Assembly: GCA_022578605.1 (NCBI GenBank)
Contig: MU394101.1
Location: 62,001-126,000, forward strand
DNA: 64,000 bases
From: Camillea tinctor
Taxonomy: Eukaryota > Ascomycota > Sordariomycetes > Xylariales > Xylariaceae
Direction: 5' to 3'
Below are positions 51,001 through 62,007 of this stretch, piece after piece (the first letter of the stretch is position 1; each line of letters begins with the position of its first letter). Position numbers and translations under genes: made by a program. Below the pieces are notes generated by a model. It did no database searches. It saw nothing but the letters and a program-made list of their open reading frames with translations, and had not been told where the DNA came from.

Positions 51001-54000
51001 ATAAACGACTACAATACGACTGGAGAAGCCGCTCCAGCTATACTTGTAGATCTTCCCAACTATAAATGGAACCATTCCAGGAGCTACTGGCATGAAAGCC
51101 TTGCTAGCAAGGATTGGCGACACAGAGCATTCGTCAAACATGACTTGTTAGGCTCCAAAGTCCTCGGTACCTCCTGGACTTGTCCAGTTTGGAAGAACAA
51201 GATAATAGTGAAAGACCTTCCTTGGTTAAAGCACCACAGAATTGGGGATCAGATAGTGTTCCCAGCGTCTGGATATATATGTATGGCTATCGAGGCTATT
51301 CACCAAGCCACACTCATGACTGCCTGGAAGGAGGCAGCTCCGGAGAAGTATACTTTCAGGTTGAGAGATGCAAAATTCTCGCGAGCGCTCGTACTTGATA
51401 CATCAAGAAGCTCTATGGTCATGCTCAGTCTAGCCCCAATTGGTGGTTTTTCTGACTCCTGGTACGAGTACCGGGTGTCCTCCATGAGTTCCGACATATG
51501 GCACCATCATGCTTCAGGCCTAATTCGAATTGAAAGTGGTATTGTGGATGTTGAGGCTCCTGCCAACTTGATATCACCTTTAAGAAATCCATTGCCATCC
51601 AGTAGCTGGTACGAGAGCATGCGAAGAGTTGGTCTCAACTTCGGACCTTCATTTCAAAAGCACACAGCTACGGAGTATGTAGTCGGGAGTCCTTCAAGTA
51701 GATCGATAGTATCATTGACGCCACCAGACTCAACCTGGAAACAGTCTTCATACATATTGCATCCTGCCTGTATGGATGGTTGTTTCCAGGTCTCAAGCTC
51801 CATGGCTTGGAAAGGGGATCCATGCAATATTTCATCTGCCATGGTGCCCTCTTCGATTGATAGTTTGATAATCCCACATTCATACCAACAACCCCTTGAA
51901 GCCTTTGCTTCTGCGCAGAGCGAATACATTGGTCTTGGGCGACAGGAACTAGCGAGAAATCATAGCTCGTCCTGCTCAGTTTATCATCCAGAAAATGGGT
52001 CACTGTTGTTTGAGATGACCGGGCTACGCTTGGCCGAGCTAGACTCCGCTCCGGATTCACCAGTGCCTCACGTTTATACCCGGGTGTCGTGGGATGCGGA
52101 TATTCATCTTCTATCGGAGATGGGTTTCAAGAATATTGAGAAGGCGGCAGCACGCTGTAGCGATGATTTCACTGATAAGCTCGGTGCAGTCTCTCAAAGA
52201 TTTGTCAACCTCGCTGCTCATAAAAAGCCAGGTTTAACAGTAGCTGAAGTCAATATCGACCCTGCGAACACTTCGTGCCTTCTGTTAGATCAATACAACC
52301 TAGCATCATCGTACACGGAACCTCTCTCGCCCTTCGTCCGACTGAAATACTTCTCAAGTAGTGCGAGTACGGTGGCTGCTATGGAAGAAAGACATGGCGG
52401 AAAAGGTCAGGCAGAATTTATTTTGCTAGACTTCTCTGAATCAGACTCAGCTGCGAAGTTCGAATTCGATATAGTTGTAATCAAAATTCCATCTCATCAT
52501 ACGCTGACTGCTATACGAGCGCTAGAGAATATTGGGCTACATCTAAGTAAAGGGGGGCTTGTTCTTGTCTTTTCCGAAAGTACTACTGCTGGTGATCCCA
52601 GCCAATTGTTCAACCAAGCAGGACTTGAGTTAGTAGTAAGATCTGAGCTCGCAGCGATAGGCAGAGGACGCCACAGAGTAAGAGACAGCTCCTCCAATGA
52701 AATTGCCTTAATGAAGCTTGTTGAGTGTGACACTCATTCGCTCGAACTCGAACTCCGCAAGTCGAATTGGAACATAAGATACTTGAGGGACCAGCTCGAT
52801 ATTCGGCCGCAAGATAAAGTCTTGGTTATCGATGAACTAGAAGTATCAGTCATGGCATCTATCAACCAGCATGGATGGGACATGTTGCAAAGCTTGGTCA
52901 AAGCAAAATGCGATATCCTTTGGACCACACGAGGTGCTCAAATGCAAGTTCACTGCCCAAATCAATCCCTTGTCCATGGTTTATTTAGGACAATTCGAAA
53001 CGAAAACCCCGACCTTAACTTAATCACACTGGATGTAGAGAAATCTTCCGGTGACGCTACTTTTCATGCAGTTGACACATGCTTGGGGCTCCTCTTCAGA
53101 GATTCTAGGTCACAGTCTAAAGAATCCGAATTCGTGGAACGGTCTGGCATCCTACATATAAGCCGCATCTTACCCGATGTTGAGCTCAACAAGGCTATAG
53201 AGGAAGATGCATCAAGTGACTTAAGGACGTTAGATCTCCGGGGTACCAGCAGACACATTAGGCTCCAGACCGAAAAGATTGGATTCATCGAATCTGTTCA
53301 ATACCACGAGGTTCCTCAAGAATCGACTGTCTTAGAAAACAACCATGTTGAGATCGAGGTTATAGCAGCGGGTGTTAACTTCAAGGACGTTGCTATAATC
53401 TGGGGTCTTATCCCTGAGAACGAGCACCTTCTTGGAGGAGAAGGTAGCGGTATAGTCACCCGCGTCGCCCCAGATGTTACAGGGGTTAGACCTGGTCAGC
53501 GTGTGGCCTTCTTCCAAAGAGGTGCGTTTGGAAACACGATCACCATGAGCGCCAATTACGTGCATGTCATTCCGGACTCCATGACATTCGTAGAAGCAGC
53601 AACGATCCCTTGTGTTTTCATGACGTCCCTACACAGTCTATTCAATATAGCCCATATCAAGAGAGGCGATCGAGTTTTGATACATTCGGCGTCGGGAGGC
53701 GTGGGCATAGCAGCCATTCAATTGTGTCACTATATCGGTGCAATCGTAAGTCCAACACTGAAATCTATGATTTATATTGTAATATATTATTGGGCTTACG
53801 CTTATACGTTCGCTAATGTCCTGTAGGTTTATGCTACTGTAGGTTCCCAGGAGAAACGCGAATTTCTCATCTCTTCGTTTGGGATTCCAAACGAGCGAAT
53901 CTTCTCCTCACGCACAAAAGCTTTCGCAAAACAGATCATGTCTCATACAAAGGGACAAGGTGTCAATGTCATTTTAAACTCGTTGATAGGCGATCTACTG

Positions 54001-55577
54001 GACGAGTCCTGGCGTATTATAGCGGACGGTGGTACCATGGTCGAGATTGGGAAGAAGGATATTCTCAATCATAACTCGCTGTCGATGGAGCCCTTTAAAC
54101 GAAATGCGACATTTTGCGCGTTTGATGTGGATCACAGGGAGATGGATGAAGACAGAATAGCGAGGAAAGTCCCCCCCAGTATCATACTTAGCAGGAGTAA
54201 TGTCAACTAACTGGCTTTTAGACTTATGTCAAAGGTATTCGAACTTCTACGTCAGGGGGTCTTGAGGCCTATTTCGCCAATACATCAATTCTCATTTACC
54301 GAGATACCTGCCGCTTTGCGATATATCGGGTCCGGAAAACACATCGGCAAACTTGTTATCAGCGATGACCGTAGCTCTGAAATTAAGGTTCCCGTGCGCC
54401 AACCACCTCGGAGTATGAAGCTTAAGGGGGATGTATCTTACTTAGTCGTTGGGGGCCTTCGTGGCCTATGTGGCAGCCTTGCGGTATCCTTGGCTAGAAA
54501 CGGAGCGAAGTACCTTACTATCATGTCCCGAAGCAGTCATGATGATCCAAGATCGCAAAAGGCCAAAGAGGATATCGAGGGCTACGGCTGCTGTATCAAG
54601 TTCATTCAGGGTGATGTTACCTTAGTCAACGACGTGAGGCGCGTCTTTCAGCAGAGCGTTCCCCCTATCCGTGGTGTCATACAAGGGGCCATGGTACTCC
54701 GGGTAAGCTTTTTTACTCTCGCCAAACGGGCTTTACTAACGCACGATAGGATCGTATATTCGACTCAATGACACTTGAAGATTACCACCAGTCAATACGG
54801 TGTAAGGTTCAAGGGACCTGGAATATCCATAACGTTTCGATTGAGCAACCATTCAGTCTAGATTTCTTCACGCTGCTATCGAGCGTTTCGGGAATCTGTG
54901 GGCAAAAAGGTCAAGCCAACTATGCTGCGGCAAATACTTTTCTGGATGCGTTTGCGGCATATCGTCAGAATCTCAACCTCGCGGCCTGTTCTATATCTCT
55001 CGGGGTCATTGAACACATTGGTTATATAGCCGAACACCAGACGCTGCGGAAACATTTCGATGAGAATATTTGGTATGGGATCGGTGAAAGCTTGTTGAGG
55101 CAGATTTTTGCTAGCTCAATTCAACAACAGCATCCCGATCCTATCAGCCCTACAAGTGTAGCGCATATGATAACCGGAATACATGTTCCTCAACCCAAAG
55201 ACTCCATGCTACTTCGCGATCCAAGGTTTTATGGACTCGGCCCAAATAATAGAAATAACGAGAAAAATGAGGCATCAAACGGACCACAGGACGTACGATC
55301 ATTGCTTCTTGCAATAAACTCGAACGCAGATCCTAAGACTATCTTCAGTCTGACAGTCGACATATGCGATAGATACCTCTGTCAGAGTCTCAAGATGCCC
55401 AGTCCACTTGACCGAACAAGACCTCTCTCGGTCTACGGTGTTGACTCCCTCGTTGCCGTTGAGTTTCGCGGCTTTGTGAAAATGGAACTTGGCGTCGAAC
55501 TAACTACATTGGAGGTCCTGAGCGCGTCTTCACTAACATCGTTATGTGAGCAAGTGATTAGACGACTTCGACACTAG
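48023..55577 (+). CDS. Complete highly reducing polyketide synthase (KS-AT-DH-psiMT-ER-KR-ACP)
   Basis: Predicted about 2387 residues. Exons 48023-48515, 48585-48702, 48760-49537, 49609-53745, 53827-54168, 54235-54702 and 54750-55577. KS: DTACSSS with Cys211, HGTGT and KSNVGHSEG. AT: GHSSGEIAAA with Ser681 and the malonyl-type DTAYHS. DH: HRIGDQIVFP around His1006 (Asp at the usual Gly) and HPACMDGCFQ. The MT position holds only a remnant without a SAM-binding loop. ER: HSASGGVGIAA. KR: VVGGLRGLCGSLA and NYAAAN. ACP: YGVDSLVA with Ser2345. There is no release domain, so a trans hydrolase is likely, fitting the divergent neighbour. The intron at 54169 is problematic: donor GTCCCC, and frame holds only with an AAAG acceptor at 54234 that drops four expected residues; the usual TTTTAG at 54221 would shift frame. 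Confidence 0.96.
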
Positions 55578-56368
55578 GCTGATTAGGGTTGTCAATAGCT
55601 CTACCGCTCGAAAGGATAGCTCAGGCCTCGGAAATACTGTTCCCTCATGTTAAGAGCGGTACTTCGTGAAAAAAGGGGCATAAGTAAAAATGTACTTCGA
55701 GGACGATTGACCAATCATGTTTAGATGATTCCACAGTAGGAAAAAGCTTAAACAGGTGTATACTTGATATTTCAGACCCGCTCCATGTAACGGATGTTAT
55801 AGGTAGAACTTCTATTCTAGTCCCTTTTATGTCATCTTCCCATTGTGGCCGCATTCGTTTTGCGCTACACATATAACCTTCTAAAACTCCGAGTAAACTC
55901 CTGATCAACCCGAGCCCTTTCTCTATAAATATACTTCGCTCAGGAAGGAAAGAAGCAGATGTTGCCATGCTTCAAATCGTAAACATAATATCAACGGAAA
56001 GCTGCAACCCCTTCCCCTATCCGTGAGCCAACATATCTTGTTGGCCTTTACTTGCGTAGGAGTGCCACCCCGCAATAAATCAAGACTATGAGTTCCTTGT
56101 TATGAAGCCTTTTCTCAAGACTAGATTCTAAACCGTATACAACTGTTTGGTGTTTATGCGGGGCATTGTCCCACAGATCCTGGAAATTTGTGTCCTCGTG
56201 TAGGACGGTGGCTCTCGGCGGTACGGCTTGATGTGGTAATGAAGGAGACTTATGCTTCTGCCATCGTCCTCCCAGAAAGATGTCCAACACTCCGCGACGA
56301 TAATTCATTAGCTAAACATTTCTCGCCTCCGTCTACTCGTGCATCCTCTTCTTTTCCCATCACTCCCC
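55578..56368. other. Spacer 3' of the PKS, with one small unassigned frame
   Basis: Holds PKS and sulfotransferase-like 3' flanks (convergent genes). A minus-strand ATG frame of 107 codons at 55645-55968 (start MATSASFLPERS, with QWEDDIKGTRIEVLPI) looks more protein-like than its surroundings but I recognise no family; it may be a small gene or a relic. Confidence 0.35.
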
Positions 56369-56908
56369 TTAGGGGAACCGCCACAGCTTCAGTCTCTCGA
56401 CCACGCTGTATCCTAAACCCAAGAAATCGCACAGCGTGACCCACGTCTGCGCCTGCATGGCCGATTTGGGCGCATGGACATCAAGCTCGAGGAGCTGCTG
56501 CGAGGCTGCCGTCTGAGAAAAGAAGTCGCGCACCGACTCGGCGTACTCATCTGATGCTGGCCTTTCGTCGCGGAACACGGTCTTTAGTAGCCAGGGTTGC
56601 TGCGCGCGAAATGAAGCTCCTCCTACGGGCAGGATGAATTTGGCCTCTGGGTTGCGCTGTGAGATGTTCTTGTACTCGGTGCCGGGGGTGAGGACCGCGT
56701 AGGTGTTCGGGTCCGATCCGGCGGCAGTGTAGTCGCCGAGGTACGGCGTGTCCTCCGTTCGGCTATATCCAAGGGTGCTCAGTGCCTCCGCTACAGCGCT
56801 CGTCGACTCCTGGTTGGGCATGAGGACGTAAATAGATGGGCGAACTGATGCCGCTTGGGCAAGCACGAGGCTCGCTAGTGCCAAGGGAATTGACAAGATG
56901 GACTTCAT
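56369..56908 (-). CDS. Secreted, degenerate sulfotransferase-like protein
   Basis: Single-exon frame of 179 residues. The ATG at 56908 starts directly on a signal peptide (ILSIPLALASLVLAQAAS); sequence upstream in frame has no ATG. The fold order recalls the fungal Sulfotransfer_4-like P-loop family: STSAVAEALSTLGY after the first strand, FILPVGGASFRAQQPWL (the 'FILT.R...W' region), then YAESVRDFFS, LLELDVHA and WVTLCDFLG. The P-loop itself is absent: YVLMPNQEST stands where GLxRTGTxS is expected. It is therefore probably not a PAPS-dependent enzyme but a secreted pseudoenzyme or new function. The family assignment is moderate. It converges with the complete PKS. Confidence 0.75.
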   Translation of the reverse strand: MKSILSIPLALASLVLAQAASVRPSIYVLMPNQESTSAVAEALSTLGYSRTEDTPYLGDYTAAGSDPNTYAVLTPGTEYKNISQRNPEAKFILPVGGASFRAQQPWLLKTVFRDERPASDEYAESVRDFFSQTAASQQLLELDVHAPKSAMQAQTWVTLCDFLGLGYSVVERLKLWRFP

Positions 56909-59658
56909 TTTTGCCAAGATGTTTTTTGTATAAAAATAGTTTCAGTAGTGCAGCAATCCTGTTGCTGGGGTTTGAAGGAATGACTTGGGGGGCGTGTGTT
57001 ATCTACAGTAGTACTTGTCACGGCAAGAATAAAATCAAAAAAAGAAGAAAAAGAGAAAGTGTAAACGATTGTTATGATTCAGGAGGAAGAGGATCCAAAT
57101 TCAATTAATTGAATGAACGATTGAGCGAGGGAAAGGGGGTGTCCAGGCCTGGTCTGGACTGGGAGACTTTTTATATTAACGACCCCTAAAAAGCAACAGA
57201 CAATCCGCGTTTAAGGGACTCGAGTAGATCAGGGGTTCCGATCCACACCCGTGTTTCGCCTGGGCCATGCGCAATTCGCCAGCGCGATGCGATCCACTCA
57301 CGCCAACAGCAGTCCCAATTTTCTTAACTACACTACACCAACCTACAAGTTATGGGCACTACCATATCTAAGCTAGTAAGATCCTCGTGGGCGCGAGAGG
57401 GAGAAAAAGGCATGTGGCAAGTGGGAAACGCACCTATATAGGTAAACTTGACGTAAGTCTGATCCTCAGTGGATAGTAATATTTAGTAACATTATCATTA
57501 TCACAGCCGACATACCGTACTTATATATCCTTGCCTTTTCTATCCCCTTTTTCTACGACCCAAGGATTACGTCCCTGCGGTCATAATACAGAAACAAGAC
57601 TCAAGAGGCAAAATAAAAAAAGCAAAAATAAAAAAATTAAGAAAAATAAGAAAGCGGACAATAAAAAGCCGAAAAGGGTACGAGAAACAAACAAGAAACA
57701 CGTACCACCCACCCATCGATCTCAACGGCCTTACTAGTGAGATGGAAACGATCTCGAAGCTCGAGACCCTTACTCTTCCTTACTACGGTACCCCTGATCA
57801 CCCCAGCGAACTTCCCCATACGGCTGAAGGAATAGTCCAATCAGACACCAGAATTGCTCTCCATGCTAGTAAGTTTTTAAAAGATGAAAAGGTTGCAATT
57901 GATTTCTTAGCGCCGAACCAATCCCACTGGGGATGCCCAGCTGAAAAAAAAGGTTGCCTAAATAATGTGATAGTGGTGTAGGGTAGATAGTTCTAGATCC
58001 CGACTTGGTCGGTTTGGTGCTAGCTGCTGCCGCTTATACGATGTACGCAAATGACCCTTTTTGTCTCTACTCATGTTGTAATACCCAATGTGTATCCCTC
58101 CCCTTTTCCAGCGATGTAGTCGTGGCTTTGCCATATGTGTGGTAGGCTTTTGGTGCAATTCGAACTGACTAGATACATACGGCGTATAGAGCGCAGGAGG
58201 TAATGATATGGCCTTAAGTTACGTAGATAAATGTCAGCTTCCTATGTCATACATCAACCATTTCTCCTGTGGAGAGGAGGGAATTTTTCAGTGGGACCTA
58301 GGATCGATATAATGATTCAATCGAGCATGAAGGATTTGCTTGCTTTTCTTAGTACCATGCTTATTATATTCATCCAATCGCTTTTAAGATAGATATCCCA
58401 AAGGAGAGAAAATGAACATGTAATAGGATAGGAAGGGCTACACTATCAAAGTGGATTAAAAAAACCACCTCCCCCTCCCCCCTCTCTTCCCCCTTTTTTT
58501 CGGCTTCAACTGCCAAGTCCACCGGCTCCTTATTCCCCCAGCCGAGCCAGGCTGGGCGGTTCCAACGGCGAATATTTCTAAGGCCATTGGGAGGGACAGA
58601 TCGATCTACGCTTCGTCATTAGTGTGCGGAAATATCGGCGAGCTTATCATGAAGGGGGGCTTAATGATTTGCCTACCTATCTGCTTATCTACCTAGGTAT
58701 CTACTAATCCAGGTGCGCTAAACAGGTAAATACATAAGTCCGGGCTCTGATCGTGGAGAAATTCGACCCGGCACGTACCGTTCTTGAAGCGACCATGGTA
58801 CGGAGGAGCACTATGAATATCATGGTACGTAGACAGATGATATATATCTAGATACGCAGAAGGTGGTAGACCTAAATATTACTACCTACTTCCCTTACGT
58901 AGCCCTCTCGTTCCTCTTCCCTCCCATGCCGAGGGCTAAGCTTATATATTCTGCCCAGACGGCGCGCTTATGTGACGGGACAAGCACTCTTCCTTCCTCA
59001 AACCCTACAGCTATGAAGGTGCCAAGGCAATGCCCATCCTTACTCGCTTCATACCCGCTGTCAAGACCTCGCGACGAAGAGAGGGAGAAGAAGAAGAACG
59101 GTAAATCTATTTGGCTATGCGATACGAGCGTCTGAAACGCGAGAGAGGTGATGCGTGATGGAATACTGCCTGGTATCGTATTAGTCTGATGCAAACACAA
59201 TAGGCATTGAGTAGGTAGATCTAGAAGAGAGGTATTTAGGCAGCCGTATAAATACTCATACTCTGTTTGATATTTCTTAGTATCTAGAATTTCTAATGCC
59301 CGTGGATTCAAGCATGATCGTAGTATCTGGGTATTCGGTTCTACTGGCATCCCCTTTTAAGAAAAAAGAATAGACAACAAGGATAGTGCGCGGAGAAAAA
59401 AGGGGGGGCGTAGAAAAGATAGATATGAACGAAGACATCGTTCATCCCTTTTCATTCCTAAGTGCTCCTATCCCACCTCCGTCCAACCATAACTTCATTT
59501 TCAACCATAAGGGGCACACCAAAAAGAAAATAACTTTGTAAGAGATCACAAAGCGATGATCCACTGTATCAAAACTAGACACACGCATATACACAACCTA
59601 CATACACGCATTTCCCAGCTTCCACCATCTACCAAACCACTAAACTCCGCACCCTGCA
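56909..59658. other. Long gene-poor stretch
   Basis: About 2.7 kb. Contains an A-rich tract (about 57605-57670), a pyrimidine tract (about 58462-58501) and a TACCTAGGTA palindrome near 58690. Frames 57742-57981 (+, 79 codons) and 58895-59350 (-, 151 codons) show no domain or signal peptide; I do not call them. Confidence 0.45.
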
Positions 59659-62007
59659 TCAATGCGAGAACGGCCTCCTCTTAAACACCGGGTCCTCCTC
59701 CGGCCGGCCCGGCAGCGGCACGTCCACAAACGCCGGCTCGATGTACCACGCGGGATCGCCCAAGAACCGATCCGTGATATCGTCGTGATTTTTCGTCCCA
59801 TTGACTTCTCCCCCATTCTTTCCCTTCCCCTCCACCTTTTCCCCCACCATCCCCTCCAACCCACCCTCCACCTCCAGCCCGCCCCCCCTTTCCATATGCG
59901 TAACGCTCCAGCCATTCCCCAACCAGCGCAGCCTATTCGCCCCATCGCCAGGCAAGCCCTCCCACTCGTAGTCCTCCCACCTCGGGGCGCGCAGCGCTTC
60001 GAGCGCGTGCATGGTGCTGCCGGGCCAGAGGCCGGTGACCGTGTCGTCGGGCCCGCTCTTGTACCAGCTGTGGCAGGTGTCCGAGTAGACGGTTTTCTTG
60101 AAGTACTCGCGGCAGTATTCGCGCCAGTCGCGGACTAATACGTCGGGTGTGAGCGGACCTATCGCCAAGTACTGCCAGGCAGTCTATTAAGGGGGTAGGG
60201 ATGTAGCCCCCATCCCATGAAGAGGGGACAACTCTAAAAGATAAGAAAAGAAAAAAAACTCACCGCGTTCCGGCTTCACGCTCATCGCAGCGTAATCCTC
60301 CTTCTGCAGCTTGCGCACGCAGCGCACCACGTAGTCCCCCTCCGCCTCGAGTATGACCGTCAGCGAGCCCGAGCCAATCGCCGAGTTCGGCCCGAGCATC
60401 ATGAAGAAATTGGGGAACGGATCGACCGCCATGGAGAGATACGCCTCGGGCGCGCCGGAGGCCTCGAACCTTTGCGCGAGCGACACGCCGCCGCGCCCGC
60501 GCACCCCGAACGGTGGTGCGGTTGCGGTATTGAACCCCGTCGCGCATATGAGCGCGTCAAGCGCGACGCTAGCGCCCGAGGCCATAGTTACGCCCGTGGG
60601 CGTCACGGCGGCGATGGGGTCCGTGACGAAGGCCACGTTGGGCTCGACGAGGGCCTCGAGGTAGCCGGGGCCGGGGGTGGGGCGGCGGCAGCCGACGGCG
60701 AAGGCGGGCAGGAGGAAGTCTGCTATCTCGGGCTTGGGCGCGAGGCGCTTGCGCATCTCGGCGCGGAAGATCTCGATGGCGGCGCGCTGGGCGGGCGAGT
60801 CGCGCAGGGAGACGGCGTGGGCAGCGTTGCCGTCGACTTCGATAGCGCGGCGGAAGTGGTGCAGTTTGGCTGGGTTGGCGGCGAAGTCTTGGCGTTGCTC
60901 GGGCGTGACTTGGGGTGGTTGTTAGTAATTGATAGATGTCTCCTGCTTGACTCTCTGCTTTATGCCCCTTGTCCCTTTCTCCCCCTCTCTTAACTTACAA
61001 TCTAGTTTCTTCGGATCTAGCCCGAGTTTCGTCATCACAACTGGAGATTGTCAGTCCTCATTCAGCACTGCCTCTTCAGGCTGGTAATGATGTATATGGG
61101 GAAACTTACTGTCACCAAAGGGATTCGTTATCCACGTCTTGCTACGGACAAAACACGAAATCTGGGTGCCTTCAATTTTCTGAAGACTTGGGACGATTTG
61201 AATTGCGCTCGAGCCATTTCCTATCACTCCAATATGCTTGTTTTTGAAGTCGTAGCTAGCATAAAGTTAGCCTATATCAATAAATATAAAAATGGTATAA
61301 TAAGAGTGACGCACTTTTCATTCCACCGCGCTGAATGCATGACTTCCCCCTGAAAGCTTTCCAACCCTGGGATTTTTGGCCACGCAGGATCACTGAGATT
61401 GCCACGAGCTGAGACGAGTATGTCCGTCTCATCCTGAAAAGTCTCCTTTGTGGTCAAGTTTTGAACTGTTAAAATCCTGCTCAGTTTCATTAGCTGAGCC
61501 ACAAATGAGAGTCTTAAAGCTTGGCTAGTCCAGACGTACCATTTCTTGACCCCATCATCCCATCGACAGTCTTCGACTTTATGCGAGGTTTCCACGAATC
61601 GCATAACACCGAATTTCTCGGCAGTGTCTTGAAGATACGCACATATTTCAGGCTGAGGTGCGTAAAAGGCGGACCAGTTAGGATTCGGGTTGAAGGAGTA
61701 CTGGTACGAATGTGCAGGTATGTCGCATGCACAGCCTAGGCACAACGAGTCAGCCTACCAGCAACGTTCATATAAAAGGGGTAGCACGTGAAAAGGTACC
61801 TGGGTATTTATTTACCCACCACGTGCCACCGACAGCTTCATGCTGCTCGTATATCTTAAGGTCGATGTTTCGAAGCCGCTGAGGAATCCGAATCCCGAGA
61901 TAGATGCCAGAGTAACCTGCGCCGATGATGCGGACTTTCATAGGACGATGCCCGTCGATAGGTGCATCTTTGATCGTGAAAGATGTTATTCCGTTCGTTG
62001 ATCCCAT
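59659..62007 (-). CDS. Baeyer-Villiger-type flavin monooxygenase
   Basis: Predicted 624 residues in seven exons: 62007-61800, 61735-61540, 61476-61315, 61255-61110, 61040-60999, 60908-60264 and 60134-59659; all six introns (59-129 bp) keep frame. FAD Rossmann motif GAGYSG (29-34), YEQHEAVGGTWW, the Baeyer-Villiger fingerprint FQGEVMHSARW, and second nucleotide motif GNGSSA. FAVGCRRPTPGPGYLEAL and WYKSG...GLWPGSTMH match the group that includes MoxY-like and 4-hydroxyacetophenone-type enzymes of fungal polyketide pathways. It would insert oxygen next to a ketone using NADPH and O2. One intron (61477-61539) is a multiple of three with no stop, and the last acceptor is at 60135, not the nearer CAG. 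The central exon is markedly GC-rich. It is the rightmost gene of the second cluster. Confidence 0.95.

Noticed and set aside
57742..57981. Plus-strand 79-codon ATG frame
   Set aside because: Follows an A-rich tract and shows no family features; too short to support alone.
58895..59350. Minus-strand 151-codon ATG frame
   Set aside because: Contains a purine-tract-coded Phe/Ser run and no recognisable motif; no supporting splice structure.
60135..60263. Apparent frameshift between the last two exons of the Baeyer-Villiger gene
   Set aside because: Using the nearer CAG or TAG acceptors breaks the frame, but the ATTAG acceptor further on joins KPER to VRDWREY in frame, matching the family length.
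59662..60993. Plus-strand open frames of 158 and 173 codons
   Set aside because: Antisense shadows of the GC-rich exons of the Baeyer-Villiger gene.
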